Positions 35,621-43,692 of a stretch of 64,000 nt of DNA are shown here, piece by piece. The position numbers and the translations under genes were made by a program. The notes beneath the pieces were generated by a model. It saw only the letters and a program-made list of their open reading frames with translations, had not been told where the DNA came from and ran no database searches. The DNA is from Chryseobacterium sp. SORGH_AS_0447 (lineage in GTDB: Bacteria > Bacteroidota > Bacteroidia > Flavobacteriales > Weeksellaceae), in contig NZ_JAUTAR010000001.1 of the NCBI RefSeq assembly GCF_030818695.1, forward strand, positions 3,528,501 through 3,592,500, given 5' to 3'. How positions within the stretch are numbered: position 1 is the first letter of the stretch; each line of letters opens with the position of its first letter.

Positions 35621-35905
35621 ATGATAAAGTTTCTGTTTCGTAATAGCTTACAGGATATCAATTGGAAACATCATCCTAAATTAAGAAAATATTACGTTCA
35701 TAAGCTGATCAAAAACAACAATTGGCTGGGCAAAAGCAGATATGAAATAGAATCGTTTTTCGGAGCGGATGAATCCGGGAAGCGTCTTGCCTGTCGCTGG
35801 AGCTATTATATAGAAACCCGTCAGAAAATGAAATATTACCTTGTTTTTGATTTCAGGGAAGACCGGGTTGTAAGGGTTCGTTATAAGATCAAAAAGATTT
35901 TATAG
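35621..35905 (+). CDS. Hypothetical small protein, BamE/SmpA-like outline
   Basis: 94 residues from the ATG at 35621; an in-frame TTG at 35573 directly after the previous stop would add 16 residues. The pattern WLGKSRYEIESFFGADESG...CRWSYYIE.....YLVFDFREDRVVRVRYK resembles BamE-type folds (G-x-s-x-x-E-v-x-x-x-x-G ... W-x-Y ... F-x-x-g-x-V). It has no signal peptide or lipobox. Found only after HTH copy 1, not copy 2. A terminator follows at 35975. Confidence 0.6.
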   Translation: MIKFLFRNSLQDINWKHHPKLRKYYVHKLIKNNNWLGKSRYEIESFFGADESGKRLACRWSYYIETRQKMKYYLVFDFREDRVVRVRYKIKKIL

Positions 35906-36744
35906 CGGAAATCTTCATTATTAAATTCTAATAGTTCAGAATAAAAGAAAAGACAGGTACATGATGCATCCAAAAGAGCGGACTAAAGTCCGCTCTGTCT
36001 TTTCCAGGAATATTGCTTTGGTTCAATAGATTACATACAAAATAGACCCAGATTTTATTTCCAATTGCATATGACTACATTTGAATTTTATTTAGATCCG
36101 GATAAAATCAATAGACAATAAGGCCTCCGATTAAAATAAAAATTCACAATCTAAAAGCACGTTCAAATTTAAATTCAGAAAACTTTTCATCATTTATCTT
36201 AATTTCCTGAATCATAATAACTTTGTTTTTTCTTCATTTAGTCATTTTGAAATCTTTTGAATGATAAATCCATTTTAATGAATAAAGGGAATGAATTGAG
36301 CACTAATACATTGTTTTTTTAAGCTAAATACTTTAACTTATCAGAGCCTGTTAAGTTTTATCTGATAAATTTTCTATAGCTTTTTCTTAATTTTCTAAAT
36401 TAAAATAAACTTTGTTTATTTTTAACCTTAACACTTAGATTTTCAATGAATTAATCCAAATATGATTAAAGAATAATTAATTTTAATAACCTTTTAAGCT
36501 AAATAGTCTTAATTTCTTAATGTTGAAATGAATTATAAATTTAAACACGCTCCTAATAGTGAAAATTAAACTCTAAATTTAAAACGGGCTCTCAATAAAT
36601 GATCTATTAATAATTGCACGAGACATCTCATAAACGAAAGGCCTATTATTCCATCCTGAACATAAGTTTCATTCATCTTTAAATCACATGCTCAACATAA
36701 CAGTGTTACAATCTACTATTTTACAACATTTTACCTATATCTAT
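35906..36744. other. AT-rich intergenic region 35906-36744
   Basis: 840 bases without a recognisable gene. A terminator at 35975; from about 36050 onward only very AT-rich sequence with stops in all frames. Possibly an old, decayed part of the surface-protein island. Confidence 0.5.
35975..36002 (+). terminator. Terminator after the BamE-like gene
   Basis: Perfect 10-bp stem AGAGCGGACT / AGTCCGCTCT with AA centre, then GTCTTTT. Shares its stem with the terminator at 16514. Confidence 0.75.
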
Positions 36745-36774
36745 TTGGTCATGAAAATTTAATTATTATATTTG
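36745..36774 (+). promoter_or_regulatory. Promoter upstream of the surface pseudogene and HTH copy 2
   Basis: TTG (36745-36747), 19-base gap, TATATTTG (36767-36774): exact match to the Bacteroidota pattern. 57 bases before the pseudogene start. No inverted repeats of the switch type flank it. Confidence 0.75.
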
Positions 36775-36831
36775 CAGCACAAGTCTTTCGGGGATTTGTA
36801 ACACAATGGCTAAAAATTTTAAAATTTAAAC

Positions 36832-37096
36832 ATGAAAAAAAATGTATGTAATGCAGCTTTCTTATATTCTTTAGCTGTTGCGTATGCCCAGGTAGCCATT
36901 ACTAATAATTCACAAACACCTGCACTCTATATTATCATAAAAACCAAAGTCCGCAATAATCTTTCTGGAAGTCAAATCAGTACTTACAGAGCGGTTAAAA
37001 GAAGTCCTCATCTACATGGCTGCCGCAGTTTACCACCCAACACAAAATTCCGATATTAATTTAAATTTTACTAATATAAACGATCTCCTGACATAA
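36832..37096 (+). pseudogene. Decayed surface/fibril protein gene
   Basis: The first 40 codons read MKKNVCNAAFLYSLAVAYAQ then VAITNNSQTPALYIIIKTK, aligning with the signal peptide and first module of the proteins at 31533 and 33022. A block equivalent to DGSKPEGIIAPR is deleted, and LTGDQI appears as LSGSQI. After that the homology continues in another frame: the +1 frame gives VLIYMAAAVYHPTQNSDIN, matching VVYATAAVSSSSTKTANI. Frame 0 stops at 37059 and the shifted frame at 37096. The remaining three-quarters of the gene are missing. It sits directly in front of HTH copy 2, as intact surface gene B sits in front of HTH copy 1. Confidence 0.8.
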
Positions 37097-37113
37097 ATTT
37101 ACATTGAATAAAC

Positions 37114-37560
37114 ATGGGCTTTAAAAACATCCATATAGGAAATTTTATTGAGAAAAGAGTGACAGAAAGTGGAATAGAATTGTCTCGCATCTGCAATTTC
37201 ATGAAGTGTACCGAAGAGGAAATTTATGATACCTATACCTCCAAAGAAATCGGTACTGAAAAACTTCTGAAATGGAGTAAGCTGCTCGATTATGATTTTT
37301 TCAGACTGTATACTCAACATCTGATCCTGTACTCACCCCCTGTTAATATTAAAGAAGAAGCCGAAACGAAAACTCAGCTTCCCGTATTCCGGAAAAACAT
37401 ATATACGCGGGAAATTATTGACTTTATGCTTGAACTTATCAATACCGGCGTGAAGACAAAAGCGGAAATTATAAAGGAATACCGCATCCCGAAAACAACC
37501 CTTTATAAATGGATCAGTAAAAAACCTGCAAAATCCTCCAATGAAAATGAAGACGCCTGA
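37114..37560 (+). CDS. HTH protein, first gene of two-gene module (copy 2)
   Basis: 148 residues, clearly homologous over its full length to the protein at 34812 (FKNIHIGNFIEKR, ESGIELSRICNFMKC, YDFFRLYTQHLILYSPP, PVFRKNIYTREIIDF). The C-terminal helix-turn-helix KTKAEIIKEYRIPKTTLYKWI is nearly unchanged, so the DNA-binding face appears conserved while the middle has diverged. Overlaps the next gene by 14 bases from the preferred start. Read from the promoter at 36745. Confidence 0.7.
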   Translation: MGFKNIHIGNFIEKRVTESGIELSRICNFMKCTEEEIYDTYTSKEIGTEKLLKWSKLLDYDFFRLYTQHLILYSPPVNIKEEAETKTQLPVFRKNIYTREIIDFMLELINTGVKTKAEIIKEYRIPKTTLYKWISKKPAKSSNENEDA

Positions 37561-37894
37561 TTACAGGAAAATTTACCAGGATATGATCCGAATGAAGTAT
37601 CCTGAAAAAGAAGAGTTGTGCCAAAGTATTTTAAGTAAAAAAAGAATTGAGCCGCTGGATATTATCCGCCTGAATGCTGTTATTGCAGGCAACAGCTATA
37701 AAGAAAGGGCAAGGGATAACCAGAAACTCAAATCATATGATAAGAAAACAATTCTTCAGATCTTACATTACCAGAAAAAAAACCAGCTGAACAATACAGA
37801 ACTGGCCAAACATTTTGACCTTAGCAGAAATACCGTTGCCAAATGGAGAAAAATTTTTTTTTCTCTTGAACCGCCACTGGATGAGCCTTGTTAA
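37547..37894 (+). CDS. HTH protein, second gene of two-gene module (copy 2)
   Basis: 115 residues from the ATG at 37547, chosen over 37541 because it reproduces the N-terminus (M-K/R-TPDY) and the 14-base overlap of copy 1. Helix-turn-helix near 80-105 (NQLNNTELAKHFDLSRNTVAKWRKIFF). It has ten extra C-terminal residues (SLEPPLDEPC) compared with copy 1. Same inferred role. Confidence 0.7.
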   Translation: MKTPDYRKIYQDMIRMKYPEKEELCQSILSKKRIEPLDIIRLNAVIAGNSYKERARDNQKLKSYDKKTILQILHYQKKNQLNNTELAKHFDLSRNTVAKWRKIFFSLEPPLDEPC

Positions 37895-38006
37895 ATATCC
37901 TCACAGCTATATTTAACAGATATTAAATTTATCACCTTGTTGTGGTTTATGATTATAGTCATAAGAATATACCTTGCCTTTTTAGTATATGACCTATTAA
38001 TTTTTA

Positions 38007-38014
38007 TATTTTTG
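38007..38014 (+). promoter_or_regulatory. -7 element for the short surface protein / lectin operon
   Basis: TATTTTTG, 13 bases before the ATG at 38028; only TTA at 21 bases upstream as a possible -33. Predicted leader is very short. Confidence 0.5.
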
Positions 38015-38027
38015 CCAAAAAAAATAT

Positions 38028-38639
38028 ATGAAAAGGATAATTTCGATACTTTCCGTTTTAGCTATTTCACACATAAACGGGCAAGTAGGTATTAACACCA
38101 ATACCCCAAAAGCAACACTAGATCTTAATAAAACAGCTGCTTCTACTCCGGATGGAATGCTTACTGTACGGATGACCGGGACGGAACTTGCTGCCAAGGA
38201 CAACCTCTACGGTGCCGATCAGAATTCCACCGTGGTTTATGTAACCGCTGTACCCGGAACTTCAACCTCAAAAACATCGAATATTACAACACCGGGCTTT
38301 TATTTTTATAATAACAGCATTTCGAAATGGGTGGGCCTGAGGATACCTAAATTTTTCTACATGCCTTCTATTTTGTTTGATACAACTACATTAGGAGCAA
38401 AGACCAAAGATCTGTACCAGCTGTATTATAACCAGTTTACAGCGCCGCAGGTATCGAGCACCGGTGCATTGGGAAAAATTCCTGTATTGGGTAAAAATGA
38501 TCTTGAATATTACATTACCTATTATGACACCAATGTATTTACCAATGTAACGATTGATGCCAATGGGTTCATGAATTATACCGTGAGCAACAATGCGACG
38601 GATGCAAGCTTTATGAATATCGTATTTGTGGTAAAATAA
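38028..38639 (+). CDS. Short secreted surface protein of the same family
   Basis: 203 residues. Signal peptide MKRIISILSVLAISHINGQ, then VGINTNTPKATLDLNKTAAS and MTGTELAAKDNLYGADQNSTVVYVT, the N-terminal module of the surface proteins at 31533 and 33022 at moderate identity. The C-terminal 90 residues (FFYMPSILFDTTTLGAKTKDLYQLYYNQF onward) form a separate beta-rich domain ending VFVVK. It is 10 bases ahead of the lectin gene, so the two are one operon. Not next to an invertible segment, so constitutive or otherwise regulated. Confidence 0.75.
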   Translation: MKRIISILSVLAISHINGQVGINTNTPKATLDLNKTAASTPDGMLTVRMTGTELAAKDNLYGADQNSTVVYVTAVPGTSTSKTSNITTPGFYFYNNSISKWVGLRIPKFFYMPSILFDTTTLGAKTKDLYQLYYNQFTAPQVSSTGALGKIPVLGKNDLEYYITYYDTNVFTNVTIDANGFMNYTVSNNATDASFMNIVFVVK

Positions 38640-38649
38640 AAACTCAGGT

Positions 38650-40056
38650 ATGAATCATAAATATACATTGAAATTATTAACGGCTGCCTTTTCCCTGTCT
38701 CTGCTTTCAGTATCCGGACAGTTTACGATCACCAATCCTCTTACAACAAAGGATATGACCGGAATAAGAGTTGGAGACAATGCCTACCTTACGGCAGCTA
38801 ACGGAGTAGATCCCAACGGAGCGGGCTGGCTGAGACTTACCGAAGCAAAAACAAACCAAAAAGGTTTTATGTACGTACTCCAGGGATTTCCGACCACATT
38901 GGGCGTAATTGCAGATTTCGAATATAAGGACTGGCGGAATATCGATGACGGTTATTTCGGAGCAGACGGATTTTCCGTTTATTTATTTGATGCTACCGTG
39001 ACAGACGCTAACTTCAAACTGGGAGGTTACGGTGGATCTTTAGGATATGCTACCTACAGCAATCCTGCCAACACAACAGGGTTATCCGGTGGATATCTCG
39101 GGGTCGGGCTTGATGCTTATGGAAACTATGCCAACAATGGAGAGAACAGAAACGGATCTGCCCCGGCCAACACCCTGACTTCAGGGATGCTTCCTAATGC
39201 GTTCGTATTAAGAGGACCGACAAGTGCGACTTATAACAATTCAAACGTTTATCTTGCAAGTGCCCCATTGGGTGACCGGACTGGAACTGTAGAAGCCATC
39301 AGACAACGCAATGAAATCGATTACAATACACTGACGGCAACAAGACCTGCCGACAATATTTTCTACCGGAGGGTTCAGGTAATTATTACCAAGCCGGGTA
39401 ATGACTATGTGGTAACCATCAAATGGAGAAAGGAGAATCAGACTACTTTTACACAAGTGCTTTCGTATACGTTAAGTTCAACGACTTATCCTATTCCCAC
39501 TAATCTTAAACTGGGCTTTGCAGCTTCCACAGGAGGAGGATTTAATTTTCAGGAGATCAGAAATATTATCCTGACCACGCCGGGGAACCTGAGGGTAGAC
39601 AGCCGTTCGGACAGCTATTTTACCTGTAACGACAATACCAGCAATATTACCTTTAAAGTGGAAGTAAGCAACGATACCGATGCGGCACTTAACAGTATCG
39701 ATTTTAACGGGAAAGTAATGGATGACAACAATAATGTCCTGGATATGTCCAAATTCTCCATCACCAGTCTTTCCACCACAGGATTTACCAATTCCAACCT
39801 GCCGACTTCAGGATTCACGTCCAATAATATCAGCGGTACGATAGGACTGAATGCGAAATCTTCGGGCATCATTACCGTTACCGGAAAATATTATAAGAAA
39901 GGAATCGGAACAAATCATAATTTTAAGATGGTATCCACTGTAGCTTCCAGTCAAATTACTGATACCGATACTACCAACAATACGGCAACTACAGCAATTG
40001 AGGTAAGAAGATGTTCGGTGATCAGCAACCCGATGCTGCCGGCCTATTCAAAATAA
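38650..40056 (+). CDS. Secreted L-type lectin-domain protein
   Basis: 468 residues. Signal peptide to about residue 23 (LLSVSGQ). Residues 25-310 have the legume/L-type lectin pattern: ADGFSVYLFDA, LGGYGGSLGYATY, GGYLGVGLDAYGNY and a late KLGFAASTGGGFNFQEIRNI strand pair. Residues 320-455 look like an immunoglobulin/DUF11-type beta module (FKVEVSNDTDAALNSIDF, TDTDTTNNTATT). Ends RRCSVISNPMLPAYSK without a classic type IX tail. Likely binds glycans at the cell surface together with the short protein upstream. Confidence 0.82.
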   Translation: MNHKYTLKLLTAAFSLSLLSVSGQFTITNPLTTKDMTGIRVGDNAYLTAANGVDPNGAGWLRLTEAKTNQKGFMYVLQGFPTTLGVIADFEYKDWRNIDDGYFGADGFSVYLFDATVTDANFKLGGYGGSLGYATYSNPANTTGLSGGYLGVGLDAYGNYANNGENRNGSAPANTLTSGMLPNAFVLRGPTSATYNNSNVYLASAPLGDRTGTVEAIRQRNEIDYNTLTATRPADNIFYRRVQVIITKPGNDYVVTIKWRKENQTTFTQVLSYTLSSTTYPIPTNLKLGFAASTGGGFNFQEIRNIILTTPGNLRVDSRSDSYFTCNDNTSNITFKVEVSNDTDAALNSIDFNGKVMDDNNNVLDMSKFSITSLSTTGFTNSNLPTSGFTSNNISGTIGLNAKSSGIITVTGKYYKKGIGTNHNFKMVSTVASSQITDTDTTNNTATTAIEVRRCSVISNPMLPAYSK

Positions 40057-40109
40057 AATTACAAATACCCAAACCAAAGATCATTTGTTGATCTCGGTTT
40101 TAAATAACA

Positions 40110-40140
40110 AAAGCGCACCGATAATGGTGCGCTTTTTTAA
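40110..40140. terminator. Bidirectional terminator lectin / clpP
   Basis: Stem AAAGCGCACC / GGTGCGCTTT with a 6-base loop, T-run on the plus strand and A/T-rich on the other. It lies between two convergent genes. Confidence 0.88.
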
Positions 40141-40156
40141 TAACAGCTTGTGCTGA

Positions 40157-40840
40157 TTATGCTTTTTTAGCTCTCTGCAAAACTTCGTCTACCATGCCAT
40201 AACCTTTTGCTTCCTCGGAAGTCATCCAGTAGTCACGGTCTGACGCTTTTTCCACCCATTCGTACGTTTGTCCGGAATGTTCGGAAATAATTTCGTAAAG
40301 CTCTTTTTTAAGTTTTAACATCTCTCTCAGATTGATCTCCATATCTGAAGCTACCCCCTGAGCACCTCCTGACGGCTGGTGGATCATCACCCTAGAGTGT
40401 TTCAGTGCAGAACGCTTACCTTTCTCCCCTGCTACCAGTAAAACTGCTCCCATGGAAGCGGCAATTCCGGTACAGATCGTAGCTACGTCCGGCTTAATGA
40501 TCTGCATCGTATCGTAAATTCCCAATCCGGCGTATACACTTCCCCCCGGAGAGTTGATGTAAATCTGAATGTCTTTTGAAGGGTCAGCACTTTCCAGGAA
40601 CAAAAGCTGTGCGGTTACGATATTGGCTACCTGATCATCGATTCCTGTTCCCAGGAAAATAATGCGGTCCATCATCAGACGGGAGAAAACGTCCATCTGC
40701 GCTACGTTCAGTCTTCTTTCCTCCATAATGTAGGGAGTAAGATTCGTAGGGCCGTACATATTCATATATTGATCGGTAACCAGACCGTTGTTTCCTAAAT
40801 GTTTCGTAGAGAAATCTCTGAATTCTTTTTTAATGTCCAT
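40157..40840 (-). CDS. clpP: ATP-dependent Clp protease proteolytic subunit
   Basis: 227 residues. Serine peptidase that forms the double heptamer degrading proteins fed by ClpX/ClpA/ClpC. Catalytic triad visible: Ser in GIAASMGAVLL, His in MIHQPSGG, Asp in ASDRDYWMT. The oxyanion GGSVYAG is present. The N-terminal extension of about 30 residues is typical of Bacteroidota ClpP. Single gene here; no clpX adjacent. Confidence 0.97.
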   Translation of the reverse strand: MDIKKEFRDFSTKHLGNNGLVTDQYMNMYGPTNLTPYIMEERRLNVAQMDVFSRLMMDRIIFLGTGIDDQVANIVTAQLLFLESADPSKDIQIYINSPGGSVYAGLGIYDTMQIIKPDVATICTGIAASMGAVLLVAGEKGKRSALKHSRVMIHQPSGGAQGVASDMEINLREMLKLKKELYEIISEHSGQTYEWVEKASDRDYWMTSEEAKGYGMVDEVLQRAKKA

Positions 40841-40954
40841 ATTTCTGTTTGTATTATTATATGTTACGAAATTGAAGTTACAACTTTTATTCCTAAAATT
40901 TTATAGGACTTTTTGTCATAGAAGTGGATCGATGAATCATCAGTTTGTCTGAAA

Positions 40955-42940
40955 CTATTTTTTTCTGTTGACATAAATCCCTTTGATAGGCGAATACTCG
41001 ATCATTTCGCTTAATCTAATGGAAGCCTGTTTCATCAGCATAATTTTCTGTAAAAGTTCAAAATACTTCGTCTGGTCAGAATCCCGGAATTGTTCCAGGT
41101 CTTTAGCCGTCTGTGCAATCAGGTAATCAATATACCTGTATTTGTGAAGCAGGACATCCCCCCTCACCTGATCGGCAATCTTATCTCCGTAATTGGGAGG
41201 AAATATATTTCTCGACGCCCAGTTTTCCAGTTCATTCACCGGCAGCAGCGCATCTACAACTTTTGTCGTAATTTCTTCGTCCATGAAAGTAATGAAAAAG
41301 TTCCCGCTCCTCAGCTCCTCATTACGGATGCCTTCTTTTACGTGCTCAATGATCACCTCGTTTCCTTTGGCTAAAAACCGGTATTCTTCTTCATCGAAAT
41401 GATAAAGGATTTCCTCGATCACGGTAATCTGATATTCTTCCTCTTTTTCGTTTCTCCTTTTCAGTACAATATCGCCAAACATCAGCATGTGATCGATCAG
41501 CTTATTTTCCATAAATAAAACCTCGAACAAAAACGGGTCGGATTTTTCTTCATCCAGAGGAACGACCTCCATCTTTGCCGGTGGAGCTTCCTTTTGCGGC
41601 TGTGCATGATGGGGCTGGTTCTGCTGCGTGATCTGCTTCTGTACATTCAGCTCATTAAATAAGCTCTGCTCCGACAGGCCAAACTTGCTGGAAACCTGCT
41701 TCAGGTAAATCTCCCGTTTTAAGGCATTCTGTACGAAAGAAACCGATTTTACGATATCACGGATCGCCTCCGCTTTTTTAATGGGATCGTCCCCCACTTC
41801 TTTTAAAAGGATTTCAGCCTTAAAATCGATAAAATCCATCGCTTCATTTTCGATGAATTTTTCCACGTATTCCTGCGGATGCTTCCGGGCGAACGAATCG
41901 GGATCATCACCATCGGGAAAAAGCAGCACACGGATGTTCATTCCTTCGGTCAGCAACATATCGATGCTTCGGAAGCTGGCTTTTATTCCGGCATTATCCC
42001 CGTCAAAAAGAATGGTAACATTTTCCGTCAGCCTTTTAATTAATTTAATCTGCTCCGTCGTCAGGGAAGTTCCGGAACTCGCCACCACATTTTCGATACC
42101 CGACATGTGAAGGGAGATCACATCCATATATCCTTCCACCAACAGGCAGACATTCTTTCTGGATATAGCCTGCTTGCTTTGGTTCAGGCCATACAGGACA
42201 TTGGATTTATGATAAATTTCCGTCTCCGGAGAGTTGAGGTATTTTGCGGTTTTTACATTATTCTTCAGGATTCTTGCCCCGAATCCCAGTACCCTTCCGG
42301 AAAAACTGTGGATCGGGAACATTACCCTTTCCCTGAAACGGTCGATGCCGCCCGGTGAATTTTCGGGGAAAATGGAAAGTCCCGACTTCTCCAAGAGATC
42401 TTTGGAATATCCTTTCTCCAGCGCATACTCGGTGAAAGCATTTTTCTTTTCGGGAGAATACCCCAGCTGGAATTTTTTGATGATGTCATCGCGAAGCTCA
42501 CGCTCTTTGAAATAAGAAAGACCGACCGCCTTCCCTTCTTCCACTTCCCAAAGGAAATTCTGAAAGAAATCATTGGCAACTTCGTGTATTTTATACAGCT
42601 TATCCCGTTCCGATTGTGCCATTTTTGCTTCCTCGGAAAAATCTTTCTTGTCTTCCTCGATCTCAATGCCATATTTCTTCGCGGCGTGGCGAAGGGCCTC
42701 AGGATAAGTAAAATTTTCAATTTCCATTAAAAAGGAGATGGCAGTCCCCCCTTTTCCTGTTGAAAAATCCTTCCAGATCTGCTTGCTGGCAGATACTACT
42801 AAACTCGGTGTTTTCTCATCATGGAATGGACTGAGCCCCTTGAAATTAGACCCTGCCCTTTTCAGCTGCACATATTCGCCAACGATTTCTTCTACTCTTA
42901 TAGTAGAGAATATTTTGTCTATTGTTTGCTTGGAGATCAT
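40955..42940 (-). CDS. dnaG: DNA primase, zinc ligands replaced
   Basis: 661 residues. It synthesises RNA primers at the replication fork. Domains in order: CHC2-type N-terminal fold (1-100), TOPRIM catalytic core (about 260-345: LLVEGYMDVISLH and LFDGDNAGIKAS acidic motifs), and the C-terminal helicase-binding domain. The zinc-binding site is degenerate: the positions of the four ligands read Ser37, His40, Asp58, Thr61 (GLSPFH .. WKDFSTGKGG) instead of Cys, His, Cys, Cys. The surrounding fold residues (DEKTPSL, KQIW, GKGG) are kept, so the domain persists without zinc, apparently a lineage trait. Confidence 0.96.
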   Translation of the reverse strand: MISKQTIDKIFSTIRVEEIVGEYVQLKRAGSNFKGLSPFHDEKTPSLVVSASKQIWKDFSTGKGGTAISFLMEIENFTYPEALRHAAKKYGIEIEEDKKDFSEEAKMAQSERDKLYKIHEVANDFFQNFLWEVEEGKAVGLSYFKERELRDDIIKKFQLGYSPEKKNAFTEYALEKGYSKDLLEKSGLSIFPENSPGGIDRFRERVMFPIHSFSGRVLGFGARILKNNVKTAKYLNSPETEIYHKSNVLYGLNQSKQAISRKNVCLLVEGYMDVISLHMSGIENVVASSGTSLTTEQIKLIKRLTENVTILFDGDNAGIKASFRSIDMLLTEGMNIRVLLFPDGDDPDSFARKHPQEYVEKFIENEAMDFIDFKAEILLKEVGDDPIKKAEAIRDIVKSVSFVQNALKREIYLKQVSSKFGLSEQSLFNELNVQKQITQQNQPHHAQPQKEAPPAKMEVVPLDEEKSDPFLFEVLFMENKLIDHMLMFGDIVLKRRNEKEEEYQITVIEEILYHFDEEEYRFLAKGNEVIIEHVKEGIRNEELRSGNFFITFMDEEITTKVVDALLPVNELENWASRNIFPPNYGDKIADQVRGDVLLHKYRYIDYLIAQTAKDLEQFRDSDQTKYFELLQKIMLMKQASIRLSEMIEYSPIKGIYVNRKK

Positions 42941-43187
42941 ATTTCCTGAAAACTGTTTAAAACATTAACCCCATAAATTAAGGAAATGCTTACAAAGATA
43001 GCAGAAAAAAACAAATCATTCAGCTAAGCTATTTGATTACAAAGTACTGGTTTACAATACATTTAAAATCAACATTAAATATAACAAACTGATTTATTAT
43101 TATTTATAAAGTATGGGTCAAATATTCAATTGATATTACTTTATCAATTACAGATTACTTTTTTTCTATGAAAATTTAATAAATAAT

Positions 43188-43195
43188 TATCTTTG
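43188..43195 (+). promoter_or_regulatory. -7 element for tsaE
   Basis: TATCTTTG, 10 bases before the ATG at 43206; -33 not evident. Confidence 0.5.
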
Positions 43196-43205
43196 TTTTA
43201 AAAAT

Positions 43206-43613
43206 ATGCAATTCACGATTCATCATATGGAAGACTGGCAGTCTGTTGCGGAAACAGTCATTTCAAACTTACAACACAATATTTTACTGTTAAAAGGAAA
43301 TTTAGGCGCCGGAAAGACTACTTTCACGCAATTTCTGCTTAAAAACCTCGGAAGTACCGATGAAGTGAATTCACCCACCTACTCCATCGTAAACGAATAC
43401 CGGACGCCGAAAGGAAAAGTTTACCACTTCGATCTGTACCGTTTGAAAAATATTGAAGAAGCCTACGATATCGGTATTGAAGAATACCTGGACAATGCCT
43501 TCCTCTGCATCATCGAATGGCCCGAAGTCTATGAAGAAGACCTCTACGGACTTAAGTACCACGAAATGAGCATCATCAATACCGGAGAAAACAGAGAAAT
43601 TACATTCGGGTAA
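43206..43613 (+). CDS. tsaE: tRNA threonylcarbamoyladenosine biosynthesis ATPase TsaE
   Basis: 135 residues, usual length. ATPase that activates the TsaD-TsaB complex making t6A37 in ANN-decoding tRNAs. Walker A KGNLGAGKTTF (near 35-45), SPTYSIVNEY (switch-like region), HFDLYRL and the C-terminal EWPE motif are all present. Followed by ald after 79 bases with a separate -7 element. Confidence 0.95.
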   Translation: MQFTIHHMEDWQSVAETVISNLQHNILLLKGNLGAGKTTFTQFLLKNLGSTDEVNSPTYSIVNEYRTPKGKVYHFDLYRLKNIEEAYDIGIEEYLDNAFLCIIEWPEVYEEDLYGLKYHEMSIINTGENREITFG

Positions 43614-43630
43614 ATCGTTTAAATATTATG

Positions 43631-43638
43631 TATCTTTG
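43631..43638 (+). promoter_or_regulatory. -7 element for ald
   Basis: TATCTTTG, 54 bases before the ATG at 43693; -33 position reads GGT. Confidence 0.5.
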
Positions 43639-43692
43639 CTCCTGAATTTGAATGTAAAATAACGATCTGTAAGAACCTAATTATTTTAAAGG

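Noticed and set aside
36775..36800. A third switch site near the pseudogene promoter (ACAAGTCTTTCGGG)
   Set aside because: Only AGTCTTTC matches the recombination arms; there is no second arm and no inverted partner.
34812..37894. The two HTH gene pairs as insertion-sequence transposases
   Set aside because: Both proteins contain only helix-turn-helix-type sequence; no DDE or HUH catalytic domain, terminal inverted repeats or target duplications were found.
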